DNA of 64,000 nt, from NCBI GenBank assembly GCA_964645715.1, contig CAZYAO010000006.1, positions 1 to 64,000 on the forward strand, read 5' to 3'. The stretch comes from JAUMBM01 sp964645715. Its GTDB lineage: Bacteria; Bacteroidota; Bacteroidia; Chitinophagales; Saprospiraceae. The notes under the pieces were generated by a model that had not been told where the DNA came from, ran no database searches, and was given only the letters and a program-made list of their open reading frames with translations. Shown piece after piece: positions 1-9,238 of this stretch. The position numbers and the translations under genes are program-made. The first letter of the stretch is position 1. Each line of letters begins with the position of its first letter.

Positions 1-2
1 AA

Positions 3-75
3 GCCAGCATAGCTCAGTTGGTAGAGCAGCTGATTTGTAATCAGCTGGTCGGGGGTTCGAGTCCCTCTGCTGGCT
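3..75 (+). tRNA. tRNA-Thr (anticodon TGT)
   Basis: A complete cloverleaf is visible. The 7-bp acceptor stem closes at 3-9, the anticodon loop reads TTTGTAA (anticodon TGT), and a GTTCGAG T-loop follows. The discriminator is T75 and no CCA is encoded. It is the first of four tRNAs in front of tuf. Confidence 0.95.
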
Positions 76-105
76 CATAATTGTACTGTGTTCCTTGAAA
101 TACAA

Positions 106-188
106 GGGGGTTCGCCGGAGTGGGAGAGCCGGGCCAGACTGTAAATCTGGTGCTTTTAGCTGAGTGGGTTCGAATCCAACTACCCCCA
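106..188 (+). tRNA. tRNA-Tyr (anticodon GTA)
   Basis: This is a class II tRNA with a long variable arm. The anticodon loop CTGTAAA gives GTA. The acceptor begins with GGGGG and pairs with CCCCC at 183-187, the T-loop is TTCGAAT, and A188 is the discriminator. One acceptor pair and one T-stem pair look mismatched by eye. Confidence 0.93.
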
Positions 189-241
189 CTAATTTGACAT
201 TGACAGCCTGCTTTCTGTTTTATGCAGCTGGCTGGTAATAA

Positions 242-314
242 GCGGGCGTAGCTCAGTTGGTAGAGCATCAGCCTTCCAAGCTGAGGGTCGCGGGTTCGAG
301 TCTCGTCGCCCGCT
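242..314 (+). tRNA. tRNA-Gly (anticodon TCC)
   Basis: The acceptor GCGGGCG pairs with CGCCCGC at the 3' end. The anticodon loop CTTCCAA gives TCC. A standard D-arm and T-arm are present, and T314 is the discriminator. No CCA is encoded. Confidence 0.95.
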
Positions 315-452
315 CATAACTCCGCAGGATTAGCGGGAGCCAAACGAAAAAACTTTGCCTGAATCCTTCTCTTATCCAAGGCAGGGTACTGCAAAGGTCA
401 CATATCCGGCGGACTTGTCCGCTTTTTGTGTTTGTTGATGTTTTTTTGATAG

Positions 453-524
<72 letters not shown>

Positions 525-630
525 CTGATGCCGCGCCTGGACGGTCAGGCCAGATCAGCTTCTTTAAAGCTAATCTGTTATCTCGGCACTATGTGCAAAT
601 CTAACTTTCGCTATCTAAAAGGAAGAACTG

Positions 631-1827
631 ATGGCTAAGGAATCATTTGTGAGGTCAAAACCTCACGTTAATGTCGGTACGATCGGTCACGTAGACCACG
701 GGAAAACCACGCTGACCGCCGCAATCACCTATGTGCTTTCCCAGAAGGGTCTGGCAGAGAATAAGAGCTATGACTCTATCGACGCCGCTCCTGAGGAAAA
801 GGAGCGTGGTATCACTATCAACACAGCGCACGTTGAGTATCAGACGCTAAATCGTCACTATGCTCACGTAGACTGTCCCGGCCACGCTGACTATGTAAAG
901 AACATGGTAACAGGTGCCGCTCAAATGGACGGTGCTATTCTCGTAGTAGCAGCTACGGACGGTCCAATGCCACAAACGCGCGAACACATCCTGCTGGCTC
1001 GCCAGGTAGGTGTGCCTCGTATCGTTGTGTTCATGAACAAGGCTGATCTTGTTGATGATCCTGAAATGTTGGAACTCGTAGAAATGGAAGTTCGCGAACT
1101 TCTCAGCAGCTACCAGTTCGATGGCGATAATACGCCAATCATCGCAGGTTCTGCACTTAAGGCACTCGAAGGAGATGCTGGTGCACAGGACAAAATCCTC
1201 GAATTGATGCAGGCAGTTGATGATTATATCCCAACGCCTGTACGTCTTGTTGACCAGCCGTTCTTGATGCCTATCGAAGACGTATTCTCTATCACGGGTC
1301 GTGGTACAGTTGCAACGGGTCGTATCGAGCGCGGTGTAATCAACGTCGGTGATCCTGTCGAAATCATCGGTATGATGCAAGTAGACGAAGGTCCAATTAA
1401 GTCTACGGTTACAGGCGTGGAAATGTTCCGCAAACTGCTCGATCGTGGTGAGGCTGGTGATAACGCAGGTCTTCTGCTCCGTGGTGTTGAAAAGACGCAA
1501 ATCAAGCGTGGTATGGTAATCTGCAAGCCAGGTTCTGTAAAGCCACACAAGCACTTTAAGTGCGAGATTTACGTCCTCAGCAAGGAAGAGGGTGGTCGTC
1601 ATACACCGTTCTTCAATGGCTATCGCCCACAGTTTTACTTCCGTACAACGGATGTAACGGGTGATGTTAAGCTGCCTGAAAACGTTGAAATGGTAATGCC
1701 TGGCGATAACGTTACGCTGGAGGTAATGCTGCTCAATACAATCGCTCTTGAGAAAGGTCTCCGCTTCGCTATCCGCGAAGGTGGCCGTACCGTAGGTGCT
1801 GGTCAGGTTACAGAAATTATCGGCTAA
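631..1827 (+). CDS. tuf: Elongation factor Tu
   Basis: EF-Tu delivers aminoacyl-tRNA to the ribosomal A site as a GTP complex. The 398-residue length is normal. GTPase motifs are intact: GHVDHGKT at residues 19-26, the switch I GITI at 60-63, DCPGH at 81-85 and NKAD at 136-139. Domains 2 and 3 follow from about residue 210. The ATG start has an AAGGAAG ribosome-binding site 7 bases upstream, which is unusually clear for this phylum. It sits behind four tRNA genes and before tRNA-Trp, and may be co-transcribed with both. A 251-codon open frame on the opposite strand is a codon-bias shadow. Confidence 0.99.
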   Translation: MAKESFVRSKPHVNVGTIGHVDHGKTTLTAAITYVLSQKGLAENKSYDSIDAAPEEKERGITINTAHVEYQTLNRHYAHVDCPGHADYVKNMVTGAAQMDGAILVVAATDGPMPQTREHILLARQVGVPRIVVFMNKADLVDDPEMLELVEMEVRELLSSYQFDGDNTPIIAGSALKALEGDAGAQDKILELMQAVDDYIPTPVRLVDQPFLMPIEDVFSITGRGTVATGRIERGVINVGDPVEIIGMMQVDEGPIKSTVTGVEMFRKLLDRGEAGDNAGLLLRGVEKTQIKRGMVICKPGSVKPHKHFKCEIYVLSKEEGGRHTPFFNGYRPQFYFRTTDVTGDVKLPENVEMVMPGDNVTLEVMLLNTIALEKGLRFAIREGGRTVGAGQVTEIIG

Positions 1828-1909
1828 TATTGGTCAGTTTTCAATAATTGATCGTAGAAGTTCGGAAGTTGAATATATATTTGTGTTCAACTTCCGACTT
1901 CCTGTGAAT

Positions 1910-1980
1910 ACGGGTGTAGTTCAAGGGTAGAATAGCGGTCTCCAAAACCGTTGATGGGAGTTCGAATCTCTCCACCCGTG
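1910..1980 (+). tRNA. tRNA-Trp (anticodon CCA)
   Basis: The cloverleaf has acceptor ACGGGTG pairing with CACCCGT, and the anticodon loop CTCCAAA gives CCA. G1980 is the discriminator. It lies between tuf and secE, only 13 bp before the secE start. Confidence 0.95.
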
Positions 1981-1993
1981 CAAAGCCAAAACA

Positions 1994-2185
1994 ATGGAAA
2001 GAATTAAATTGTACGTACTCGAAAGTTATAATGAGCTGATGCATAAGGTAGACTGGCCTAGTTGGGCTAGCCTCCAGAGTAGCACCGTGCTCGTTATTGT
2101 TTCTTCGTTTATTCTGGCATTGTTGATACTGCTCATGGATTTCGTGTCTAACAATGTCACGGGTCTTATTTATGGTATCAACTAG
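1994..2185 (+). CDS. secE: Preprotein translocase subunit SecE
   Basis: This 63-residue protein is the small, single-span SecE form. An amphipathic N-terminal stretch with the conserved 'KVDWPSW' block (residues 18-24) precedes one transmembrane helix at about 29-50. SecE clamps the two halves of SecY in the translocon. It lies between tRNA-Trp and nusG, the near-universal bacterial position. The nusG start is 14 bp downstream, so the two are certainly one transcript. Confidence 0.95.
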   Translation: MERIKLYVLESYNELMHKVDWPSWASLQSSTVLVIVSSFILALLILLMDFVSNNVTGLIYGIN

Positions 2186-2199
2186 TAACCTTCTCCGGC

Positions 2200-2748
2200 A
2201 TGTCTGAAGAGAAACGGTGGTATTCCCTCCGCGTGATTAGTGGGAAAGAGCGCAAAATTAAAGAGCGCATTGATCTGGAAGTGCAACGCAACGGATGGGA
2301 TGCCCTTATCACACAGGTGCTGGTACCTACCGAAAAGGTCTATAAAATCAGGAATGGCAAAAAAGTCATTTCCGAGCGCAATATCCTTCCTGGCTATATT
2401 CTGATAGAAGCAATACCCGCTGGTCTCACTGGTGAGGTCGTACAGACTATTGCTAATGTCCCTAATGTAATACACTTTCTGGGCAAAGAAACGCCCATTC
2501 CAATGCGTACAGCGGAGGCCAACAGACTGTTGGGTAAGGTGGATGAATCACAGGATGCCGGAGAAGCATTGATTGAGCCCTTCATTGTGGGTGAAACTGT
2601 CAAAATTATCGACGGACCTTTCAGTGAGTTCGTAGGAGATGTTCAGGAAATCAATGAGGAAAAGAAAAAGCTTAAAGTCATCGTTAAAATCTTCGGTCGA
2701 GGTACCGAGGTTGAACTGAACTTTATGCAGGTTGAAAAAACTTCTTAA
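2200..2748 (+). CDS. nusG: Transcription termination/antitermination protein NusG
   Basis: NusG binds the RNA polymerase clamp and couples transcription to termination factors or ribosomes. The NGN domain spans about residues 5-110 and includes the conserved PGYI at 64-67. A KOW domain follows at about 129-160 with 'VGETVKIIDGPF'. The 182-residue length is typical. It sits in the secE-nusG-rplK operon. Confidence 0.97.
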   Translation: MSEEKRWYSLRVISGKERKIKERIDLEVQRNGWDALITQVLVPTEKVYKIRNGKKVISERNILPGYILIEAIPAGLTGEVVQTIANVPNVIHFLGKETPIPMRTAEANRLLGKVDESQDAGEALIEPFIVGETVKIIDGPFSEFVGDVQEINEEKKKLKVIVKIFGRGTEVELNFMQVEKTS

Positions 2749-2854
2749 TCTATAACGTTTACATCCATAGGGCAGTTCCTTCAATCATCAGATCCATTTC
2801 TTGGATGCTTCCCTGAAGATTCAGAATGTTCCGGCCCCCAACAGGAGAGTAATT

Positions 2855-3295
2855 ATGGCAAAGGAAATCGAAACGTATATAAAATTACAGGCCAAAGGTG
2901 GTCAGGCCAATCCGGCTCCGCCTATCGGTCCTGCCCTGGGTTCTAAAGGGGTCAACATCATGGAATTCTGTAAGCGCTTTAATGCGTCCACACAGGATCA
3001 GATGGGTAAGCTCCTTCCCGTAGTCATCACCGTATATAAGGACAAATCTTTTGAGTTTGTCATCAAAACGGTTCCGGCTGCTATCCAGTTGAGAGAGGCT
3101 GCTAAGCTAAAGTCCGGCAGCCCTCAGCCAAACCGCAATAAGGTCGGTAAGGTTACTTGGGATCAGGTTCAGGCTATCGCTCAGGATAAGATGAACGATC
3201 TCAATTGCTTTACAATCGAGTCCGCTATGCGTATGATCGCAGGAACAGCCCGCAGTATGGGTATTACTATCGAGGGAACTCCTCCTTGGAACTAG
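2855..3295 (+). CDS. rplK: 50S ribosomal protein L11
   Basis: L11 forms the GTPase-associated centre with 23S rRNA and the L10/L12 stalk. The 146-residue protein begins MAKEIETYIKLQ and shows the proline-rich N-terminal 'ANPAPPIGPALGSKGVN' block and the C-terminal rRNA-binding domain. The open frame extends upstream to 2801. I choose ATG 2855 because an AGGAGAG ribosome-binding site precedes it and it matches the family N-terminus. Confidence 0.97.
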   Translation: MAKEIETYIKLQAKGGQANPAPPIGPALGSKGVNIMEFCKRFNASTQDQMGKLLPVVITVYKDKSFEFVIKTVPAAIQLREAAKLKSGSPQPNRNKVGKVTWDQVQAIAQDKMNDLNCFTIESAMRMIAGTARSMGITIEGTPPWN

Positions 3296-3411
3296 TCCGT
3301 CGGTAGTCGTCAAGTTATATCTTCTTCCGCAAGGAAGCCCGAAGGGAGTTCTTCTTCTAAGATGTCAAATGTCTTAAAGGAGGAATGCTAATCACCTCAA
3401 ATTTTTTTGTC

Positions 3412-4104
3412 ATGAGTAAACTTGCTAAAAAGCGTGCAGCCGTCAATGGTAAGGTCGACAGCCTGAAATTGTATGAGCTGACCGACGCTATGAAGCTGGT
3501 CAAGGAGGTAAACACAACCAAATTTGACGCTTCTGTAGATTTGCATGTTCGCCTCGGGGTTGATCCCCGCAAACCTGATCAGGCGCTGCGCGGTACGGTA
3601 TCTCTTCCACACGGAACAGGTAAGACAAAGCGCGTGCTTGTCTTCTGTACACCCGATAAAGAGGCAGAGGCGCAGGCAGCCGGCGCTGATTTCGTGGGTC
3701 TTGACGAACTCATTAATAAGGTGGCTGATGGCTGGACAGATTTCGATGTCGTCATCGCTATGCCGCAGGTAATGGCTAAAGTAGGTCGCCTCGGTCGCGT
3801 ACTGGGTCCTCGTTCTTTGATGCCTAACCCTAAAACGGGTACGGTAACTCAGGATGTAGGGGCTGCTGTAACGGATGTTAAGGGGGGGAAAATTGCTTTC
3901 CGGGTGGACAAATACGGCATCATTCACGCTTCCGTAGGCCGGATATCTTTCTCACCTGAGAAGCTGACTGAAAATGCTATGGAGCTCCTTCAGACGCTCC
4001 ACCGAATGAAGCCATCTTCTGCAAAAGGTACTTATTTTAAGTCACTGACGGTAGCTGGTACTATGAGCCCTGGCATCAAGGTCGATACCAAAGTGATTAA
4101 GTAA
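3412..4104 (+). CDS. rplA: 50S ribosomal protein L1
   Basis: L1 forms the mobile L1 stalk and in many bacteria represses its own operon. The 230-residue product begins MSKLAKKRAAV, the family N-terminus. The signature 'KVGRLGRVLGPRSLMPNPKTGTV' region is present. An in-frame ATG at 3385 directly follows an AAAGGAGG block (3376-3383), but the spacing is too tight and the extra residues are not family-like, so ATG 3412 is preferred. The 116-bp leader holds a CTTCC/GGAAG hairpin with a GCAA loop at 3324-3337. Whether L1 binds there is unknown. Confidence 0.96.
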   Translation: MSKLAKKRAAVNGKVDSLKLYELTDAMKLVKEVNTTKFDASVDLHVRLGVDPRKPDQALRGTVSLPHGTGKTKRVLVFCTPDKEAEAQAAGADFVGLDELINKVADGWTDFDVVIAMPQVMAKVGRLGRVLGPRSLMPNPKTGTVTQDVGAAVTDVKGGKIAFRVDKYGIIHASVGRISFSPEKLTENAMELLQTLHRMKPSSAKGTYFKSLTVAGTMSPGIKVDTKVIK

Positions 4105-4124
4105 TCTTCTAATTCATTTCCAAA

Positions 4125-4664
4125 ATGACGAAAGCAGAAAAAACCGCTACCATAGAGGTATTGAAGGAGAAGCTTGCTGGTGTTGACTTCTTCTACCTCA
4201 CTGATGCTTCCGCAATGACGGTGGCTCAGGTTAACTCTTTCCGCCGCATGTGTTTCGATAAAGGTATCGAGATGCGTGTCGTAAAGAATACTTTGCTCCG
4301 CAAAGCACTCGAGTCTTTTCCGGAGGAGAAAAATTTCGAACCTGTTTATGCCGCACTTAAAGGTGCCACAGCCATCCTCTTCGCTGAGGGTGCAGCCAAT
4401 GGTCCGGCAAAGGCACTTAAAGAATTCCGCAAAGGTGGTGAACTGCCACAGTTGAAAGGGGCTTATATCGATACAGCAGTCTTCTTCGGCGATAATCAGC
4501 TTGATACGCTGTCCAAACTCAAGTCCAAAGAGGATTTGTTGGGAGAAATCCTGGGTATGCTGCAGTCTCCAATGTCCAATGTACTCGGAGCTCTCCAATC
4601 AGGCGGCGGCAATATCATGGGTCTCCTCAAGGCGCTCGAGGAAAGGGGCGAAACAAACAATTAA
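4125..4664 (+). CDS. rplJ: 50S ribosomal protein L10
   Basis: L10 anchors the L12 dimers of the ribosomal stalk. The 179-residue sequence has the N-terminal rRNA-binding domain with 'FFYLTDASAMTVAQVNSFRR' and 'VVKNTLLRKAL'. A C-terminal helical region at about residues 150-179 would hold L7/L12. It starts 20 bp after rplA and precedes rplL. Confidence 0.96.
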   Translation: MTKAEKTATIEVLKEKLAGVDFFYLTDASAMTVAQVNSFRRMCFDKGIEMRVVKNTLLRKALESFPEEKNFEPVYAALKGATAILFAEGAANGPAKALKEFRKGGELPQLKGAYIDTAVFFGDNQLDTLSKLKSKEDLLGEILGMLQSPMSNVLGALQSGGGNIMGLLKALEERGETNN

Positions 4665-4733
4665 TTCATTGGCTTCCAAGCTGTTTTGCGCACGATAACT
4701 TTATCGTCCATTACACTCAAAAATTTAATTATC

Positions 4734-5114
4734 ATGGCTGATTTGAAAGCAATTGCAGAACAACTCGTTAACCTTACTGTGAAGGATGTAAGTGAGTTGG
4801 CAAAAATAATGGAAGAGGATTACGGCATTAAGCCGGCTGCTGCAGCAGTTGCAGTAGCTGCTGCTCCTGCCGGTGACGGTGGTGCTGCTGCTCCTGCCGA
4901 AAAGACAGAGTTCGATGTAATCCTCACTTCTAGCGGTGCTGCTAAACTGCAGGTGGTTAAGGAGGTTAAAAACCTGCTCAACCTCGGCCTGAAAGAGGCT
5001 AAAGATCTCGTTGACGGTGCACCTGCTCCTGTTAAGCAAGGTATCCCGAAAGATGAGGCTGAGGCTATCAAAAAGGCTCTCGAAGAGGCTGGCGCTTCTG
5101 TTGAGATTAAGTAA
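4734..5114 (+). CDS. rplL: 50S ribosomal protein L7/L12
   Basis: This stalk protein recruits translation factors. The 126-residue product has an N-terminal dimerisation domain, an Ala/Gly/Pro-rich hinge (about residues 35-57) and the conserved C-terminal domain with 'LNLGLKEAKDLVDGAP'. The frame is open upstream to 4686, but MADLKAIAEQLVNL from ATG 4734 is the family N-terminus. It is followed by two hairpins before rpoB. Confidence 0.97.
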   Translation: MADLKAIAEQLVNLTVKDVSELAKIMEEDYGIKPAAAAVAVAAAPAGDGGAAAPAEKTEFDVILTSSGAAKLQVVKEVKNLLNLGLKEAKDLVDGAPAPVKQGIPKDEAEAIKKALEEAGASVEIK

Positions 5115-5126
5115 TCTCCGCCTTCG

Positions 5127-5149
5127 GAAGGCCAAATCGCATGGCCTTC
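5127..5149 (+). terminator. Hairpin after rplL (first of two)
   Basis: An 8-bp perfect stem (5127-5134 with 5142-5149) closes a 7-base loop 13 bases after the rplL stop. There is no long T-run. It could be a partial terminator or a processing signal. Confidence 0.5.
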
Positions 5150-5161
5150 TTCAGAACAATC

Positions 5162-5197
5162 AGGCTTGGCAAGTTGATTACCCAACTTGCTAAGCCT
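5162..5197 (+). terminator. 15-bp hairpin between rplL and rpoB
   Basis: Bases 5162-5176 pair with 5183-5197 over 15 positions, with one G-T wobble and a 6-base loop. The tract after it (ATTGTCGTATATTTT) is only moderately T-rich, so an attenuator or RNase III processing site is more likely than a full terminator. The rplL-rpoB interval is where E. coli has both. Confidence 0.6.
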
Positions 5198-5340
5198 ATT
5201 GTCGTATATTTTGACAGCTTAGCGATGGAACTTTTTTCCCGCATAGGAGGTTATTACTTTTTGACCTCTCTTCCTTGCGTTCCTCAGGAACCATGACCGC
5301 CGGGAAAATTATCAATGCAAAAAATAAACGCTTTTTGCAA

Positions 5341-8300
5341 ATGACCTCAAACGGCAAGCCTTTAAATGCCGAAGAACGCCGAATCAGCTTCGGTAAAATT
5401 TCTCTGGCTTCAACGCATCCGGATCTGCTGGAAATTCAGCTTAAGTCCTTCCAGGAATTTTTTCAACTCGAAACCACGCCCGAAAACAGGATGAATGAAG
5501 GCCTGTATAAGGTTTTTCAGGAAAATTTTCCCATTACTGATGCCCGGAATATTTTCGTGTTGGAGTTCCTTGATTACTACGTGGATCCGCCCCGGTACAC
5601 TATCGAAGAGTGTATGCAGCGCGGACTTACCTACAGCGTACCGCTCAAGGCCAAACTTAAGCTGTCTTGTAATGACGAAGAGCATGTAGATTTCGAAACC
5701 ATCGTTCAGGATGTGTTCCTCGGAAATATTCCCTACATGACGCCTAAGGGCACTTTCGTAATCAATGGCGCCGAAAGGGTCATTGTATCTCAGTTGCATC
5801 GCTCTCCTGGGGTGTTCTTCGGACAGACTTTCCACCCCAATGGCACCAAAATTTACTCTGCACGGGTAATTCCATTCAAAGGTGCCTGGATGGAGTTCGC
5901 GACGGATATCAACACGGTCATGTATGCTTACATCGACCGCAAGAAGAAGTTCCCGGTTACAACGCTGCTGCGGGCTATCGGCTATGATACGGACAAGGCT
6001 ATCCTCGATATCTTTGATCTGGCCGATGAAATTCCTGCTACCCGGGAGGCTCTCGAAGTTTCAATCGGTCGGAAACTCGCTGCCCGCGTGCTCCGCTCCT
6101 GGACAGAAGACTTTGTCGATGAGGATACAGGAGAGGTGGTGACTATCGAACGTAATGAAATTATCCTCGAAAGGGATGTTATCCTTGATGAAGATAATAT
6201 CGAACTTATCCTCAATGCCAACATGGATGTCATCATCCTGCAAAAAGAGGATATAGAACTCGATTATTCTATTATCTACAATACACTGCAAAAAGATCCC
6301 TCCAGTTCTGAAATGGAGGCGGTTCAATATATTTATCGCCAGCTGCGGGGGGCAGAGCCACCCGATGATGAAACAGCCCGGGGTATTATCGAGAAATTAT
6401 TCTTTTCCGATAAGCGCTACAACCTGGGTGAGGTTGGTCGGTATAAGATAAATAAAAAATTAGGCCTCAATATCTCTGATGAGGTGCTGGTGCTCACGAA
6501 AGAAGATATTATCTCGATCGTGCGTTACTTGGTCGCTCTCATGAATTCTAAGGCCGAAATTGATGATATTGATCACTTGAGTAATCGCCGCGTGCGTTCC
6601 GTTGGTGAGCAACTCTATGCCCAGTTTGGCGTAGGCCTCGCCCGTATGGCACGTACTATTCGTGAGCGCATGAATGTACGTGACAATGAGGTCTTCACAC
6701 CCGTAGACCTGATTAACGCTCGTACGCTCTCCAGTGTCATTAATTCTTTCTTCGGAACCAGCCAGCTTTCTCAGTTTCTCGATCAGACTAATCCACTGTC
6801 CGAGATTACGCACAAGCGGAGAATTTCGGCGCTGGGTCCCGGAGGACTTTCGCGTGAGCGCGCAGGATTCGAAGTGCGAGATGTTCACTACTCCCACTAC
6901 GGTCGCTTGTGTACGATTGAAACGCCTGAGGGTCCTAATATTGGACTTATCTCCACGCTTTGTGTGCATGCCAAAATCAATAAAATGGGCTTCCTTGAGA
7001 CGCCCTACCGCAAGGTTGAGGACGGCAAAGTAGTCATGACGGGCGATCCTATCTATCTGTCTGCAGAAGGGGAGGATTATCGTAAGATTGCACAGGCCAA
7101 TGCTAAACTTGATGCTGGGGGTAACTTCATAAGTGATCGCGTGAAGTCCCGTGAGCATGGGGATTTCCCTGTTTTGATGCCTGAGGAGCTGGAGTATATG
7201 GATGTTGCGCCTAACCAGATTGTGGGTGTGTCGGCTTCCATGATTCCGTTTTTGGAAAATGATGACGCCAACCGGGCGCTCATGGGATCCAACATGCAAC
7301 GCCAGGCTGTCCCGCTCATCAGGCCGAATTCGCCAATTGTTGGTACTGGTCTGGAAGGAAAAGTGGCTCGGGATTCCCGAATGCTTATCAACGCAGAGGG
7401 AGACGGGGTGGTAGAGTTCGTCGATGCCAATGAGATTGTCATCCGCTATGATCGTACAGAAGAGGAGCAACTAGTTTCTTTTGAGGATAACCGTCGCACT
7501 TATCAGCTCACAAAATTCCTGCGTACCAACCAAGGAACTTGCATCAACCTGCGCCCCATCGTGCGGAGAGGAATGCGCGTAACCAAGGGTCAAATTCTGT
7601 GCGATGGCTATGCTACGCAGGATGGTGAGCTTGCGCTCGGTCAGAACCTAAAAGTGGCTTTTATGCCCTGGAAAGGGTACAACTTCGAAGATGCCATTGT
7701 AATCTCTGAAAGGGTGGTTCGCGAAGATATTTTTAGCTCACTGCACATAGAGCATTTTGAACTTGATGTGCGCGATACAAAACTGGGGGAAGAGGAACTA
7801 ACCAATGATATCCCCAATGTCAGCGAAGATGCAACCCGGGATCTTGACGAAAACGGTATCATCCGAGTCGGGGCATGGGTAAGGGAAGGTGATATCCTGA
7901 TTGGTAAGATTACGCCCAAAGGAGAGAGCGACCCTACGCCGGAAGAGAAGCTCCTGCGCGCTATCTTCGGCGATAAGGCCGGAGATGTAAAGGATGCCTC
8001 GCTCAAGGCGCCCCCGTCTACAACAGGTGTCGTTATCGACAAACAGCTCTTCGCCCGGGCTAAAAAGGATCAGAAGCAGAAAGAGCAGGAGAAGCAGCAG
8101 CTTACCCGTCTCGAAGATCAGCATAAGATTGCGCTCAATGAGCTCAAAACAATCCTGATCGATAAGCTTAGTTCCTTGGTCAAGAACAAAACCAGCCAGG
8201 GAATCCGTACTATTTATGGTGAACCATTACTGCCAAAGGGAGAACGTTTCTCAACTGCGGTAATGCGTGAACTCGATTATACAACGGTCGATTATACCAA

Positions 8301-9162
8301 CTGGACGGAGCATGCACCTACCAATGATTTGATTTCCAGATTGCTGCACAACTACAGCATCAAGGTAAATGAGGAGGTCGGTCGCTACAAGCGGGAGAAG
8401 TTCAATATTTCTATCGGAGATGAGCTTCCTGCAGGGGTACTCAAACTCGCCAAAGTGTATATGGCGAAAAAGCGCAAGTTGCGCGTAGGGGATAAACTCG
8501 CAGGTCGTCACGGTAACAAGGGTATTGTGTCCCGAATCGTGCGCATCGAGGATATGCCTTTCCTCGAGGATGGCTCGGCAGTTGACATCGTACTCAACCC
8601 GCTGGGTGTACCTTCTCGTATGAACCTCGGACAAATCTTCGAAACGGTTCTCGGCTGGGCAGGGGAGAAGCTGGGTGTAAAATTTGCTACGCCTATCTTC
8701 GACGGCGCCAGTAAAGATGAAATCGAAGAATACATCCAAAAAGCTGGCTTACCTAGCTTGGGACAGACGTACCTGCATGACGGAGAAACGGGTGACCGAT
8801 TCCATCAGCAGGCAACAGTGGGGGTTATCTACATGCTCAAGTTGTCGCATATGGTCGATGATAAGATGCATGCCCGCTCTATCGGTCCTTACTCGCTTAT
8901 CACCCAGCAACCACTGGGCGGTAAGGCTCAGTTTGGTGGTCAGCGATTCGGAGAAATGGAAGTTTGGGCACTCGAAGCATTCGGAGCCTCTAACATCCTT
9001 CAGGAGCTTCTTACGATCAAGTCAGATGACATTAATGGTCGTGCAAAAGCGTATGAGGCTATCGTTAAAGGGGATAATCTGCCTGAACCTAATATTCCGG
9101 AGTCATTCAACGTATTGATTCATGAGTTGCGGGGATTGGCACTAGATGTGAAATTCGAGTAA
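5341..9162 (+). CDS. rpoB: DNA-directed RNA polymerase subunit beta
   Basis: This is the beta subunit of RNA polymerase, 1273 residues from ATG 5341. The rifampicin region begins near residue 474 (SQLSQFLDQ, then THKRRISALGPGGL) and keeps the wild-type-like D, H and S positions. 'VHYSHYGRLCTIETPEG' follows, with Tyr where most bacteria have Pro. The C-terminus 'GEMEVWALEAFGA' is canonical. The frame is open to 5275, with another ATG at 5293. I choose 5341 because the residues before it are not family-like. rpoC begins 77 bp downstream. Confidence 0.98.
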   Translation: MTSNGKPLNAEERRISFGKISLASTHPDLLEIQLKSFQEFFQLETTPENRMNEGLYKVFQENFPITDARNIFVLEFLDYYVDPPRYTIEECMQRGLTYSVPLKAKLKLSCNDEEHVDFETIVQDVFLGNIPYMTPKGTFVINGAERVIVSQLHRSPGVFFGQTFHPNGTKIYSARVIPFKGAWMEFATDINTVMYAYIDRKKKFPVTTLLRAIGYDTDKAILDIFDLADEIPATREALEVSIGRKLAARVLRSWTEDFVDEDTGEVVTIERNEIILERDVILDEDNIELILNANMDVIILQKEDIELDYSIIYNTLQKDPSSSEMEAVQYIYRQLRGAEPPDDETARGIIEKLFFSDKRYNLGEVGRYKINKKLGLNISDEVLVLTKEDIISIVRYLVALMNSKAEIDDIDHLSNRRVRSVGEQLYAQFGVGLARMARTIRERMNVRDNEVFTPVDLINARTLSSVINSFFGTSQLSQFLDQTNPLSEITHKRRISALGPGGLSRERAGFEVRDVHYSHYGRLCTIETPEGPNIGLISTLCVHAKINKMGFLETPYRKVEDGKVVMTGDPIYLSAEGEDYRKIAQANAKLDAGGNFISDRVKSREHGDFPVLMPEELEYMDVAPNQIVGVSASMIPFLENDDANRALMGSNMQRQAVPLIRPNSPIVGTGLEGKVARDSRMLINAEGDGVVEFVDANEIVIRYDRTEEEQLVSFEDNRRTYQLTKFLRTNQGTCINLRPIVRRGMRVTKGQILCDGYATQDGELALGQNLKVAFMPWKGYNFEDAIVISERVVREDIFSSLHIEHFELDVRDTKLGEEELTNDIPNVSEDATRDLDENGIIRVGAWVREGDILIGKITPKGESDPTPEEKLLRAIFGDKAGDVKDASLKAPPSTTGVVIDKQLFARAKKDQKQKEQEKQQLTRLEDQHKIALNELKTILIDKLSSLVKNKTSQGIRTIYGEPLLPKGERFSTAVMRELDYTTVDYTNWTEHAPTNDLISRLLHNYSIKVNEEVGRYKREKFNISIGDELPAGVLKLAKVYMAKKRKLRVGDKLAGRHGNKGIVSRIVRIEDMPFLEDGSAVDIVLNPLGVPSRMNLGQIFETVLGWAGEKLGVKFATPIFDGASKDEIEEYIQKAGLPSLGQTYLHDGETGDRFHQQATVGVIYMLKLSHMVDDKMHARSIGPYSLITQQPLGGKAQFGGQRFGEMEVWALEAFGASNILQELLTIKSDDINGRAKAYEAIVKGDNLPEPNIPESFNVLIHELRGLALDVKFE

Positions 9163-9238
9163 TTAAACTGTGGTCGGACTCTTAACGGGGTCGAAAACAG
9201 GAATCTTTGAGCTATCAACCTTTTTTAAAGCAGCATAT

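Noticed and set aside
847..1602. 251-codon open frame opposite tuf
   Set aside because: It is antisense to a highly biased core gene, has no family-like sequence and no promoter; a codon-usage shadow. The same applies to long antisense frames in rpoB (6460-7470) and rpoC (10886-11818).
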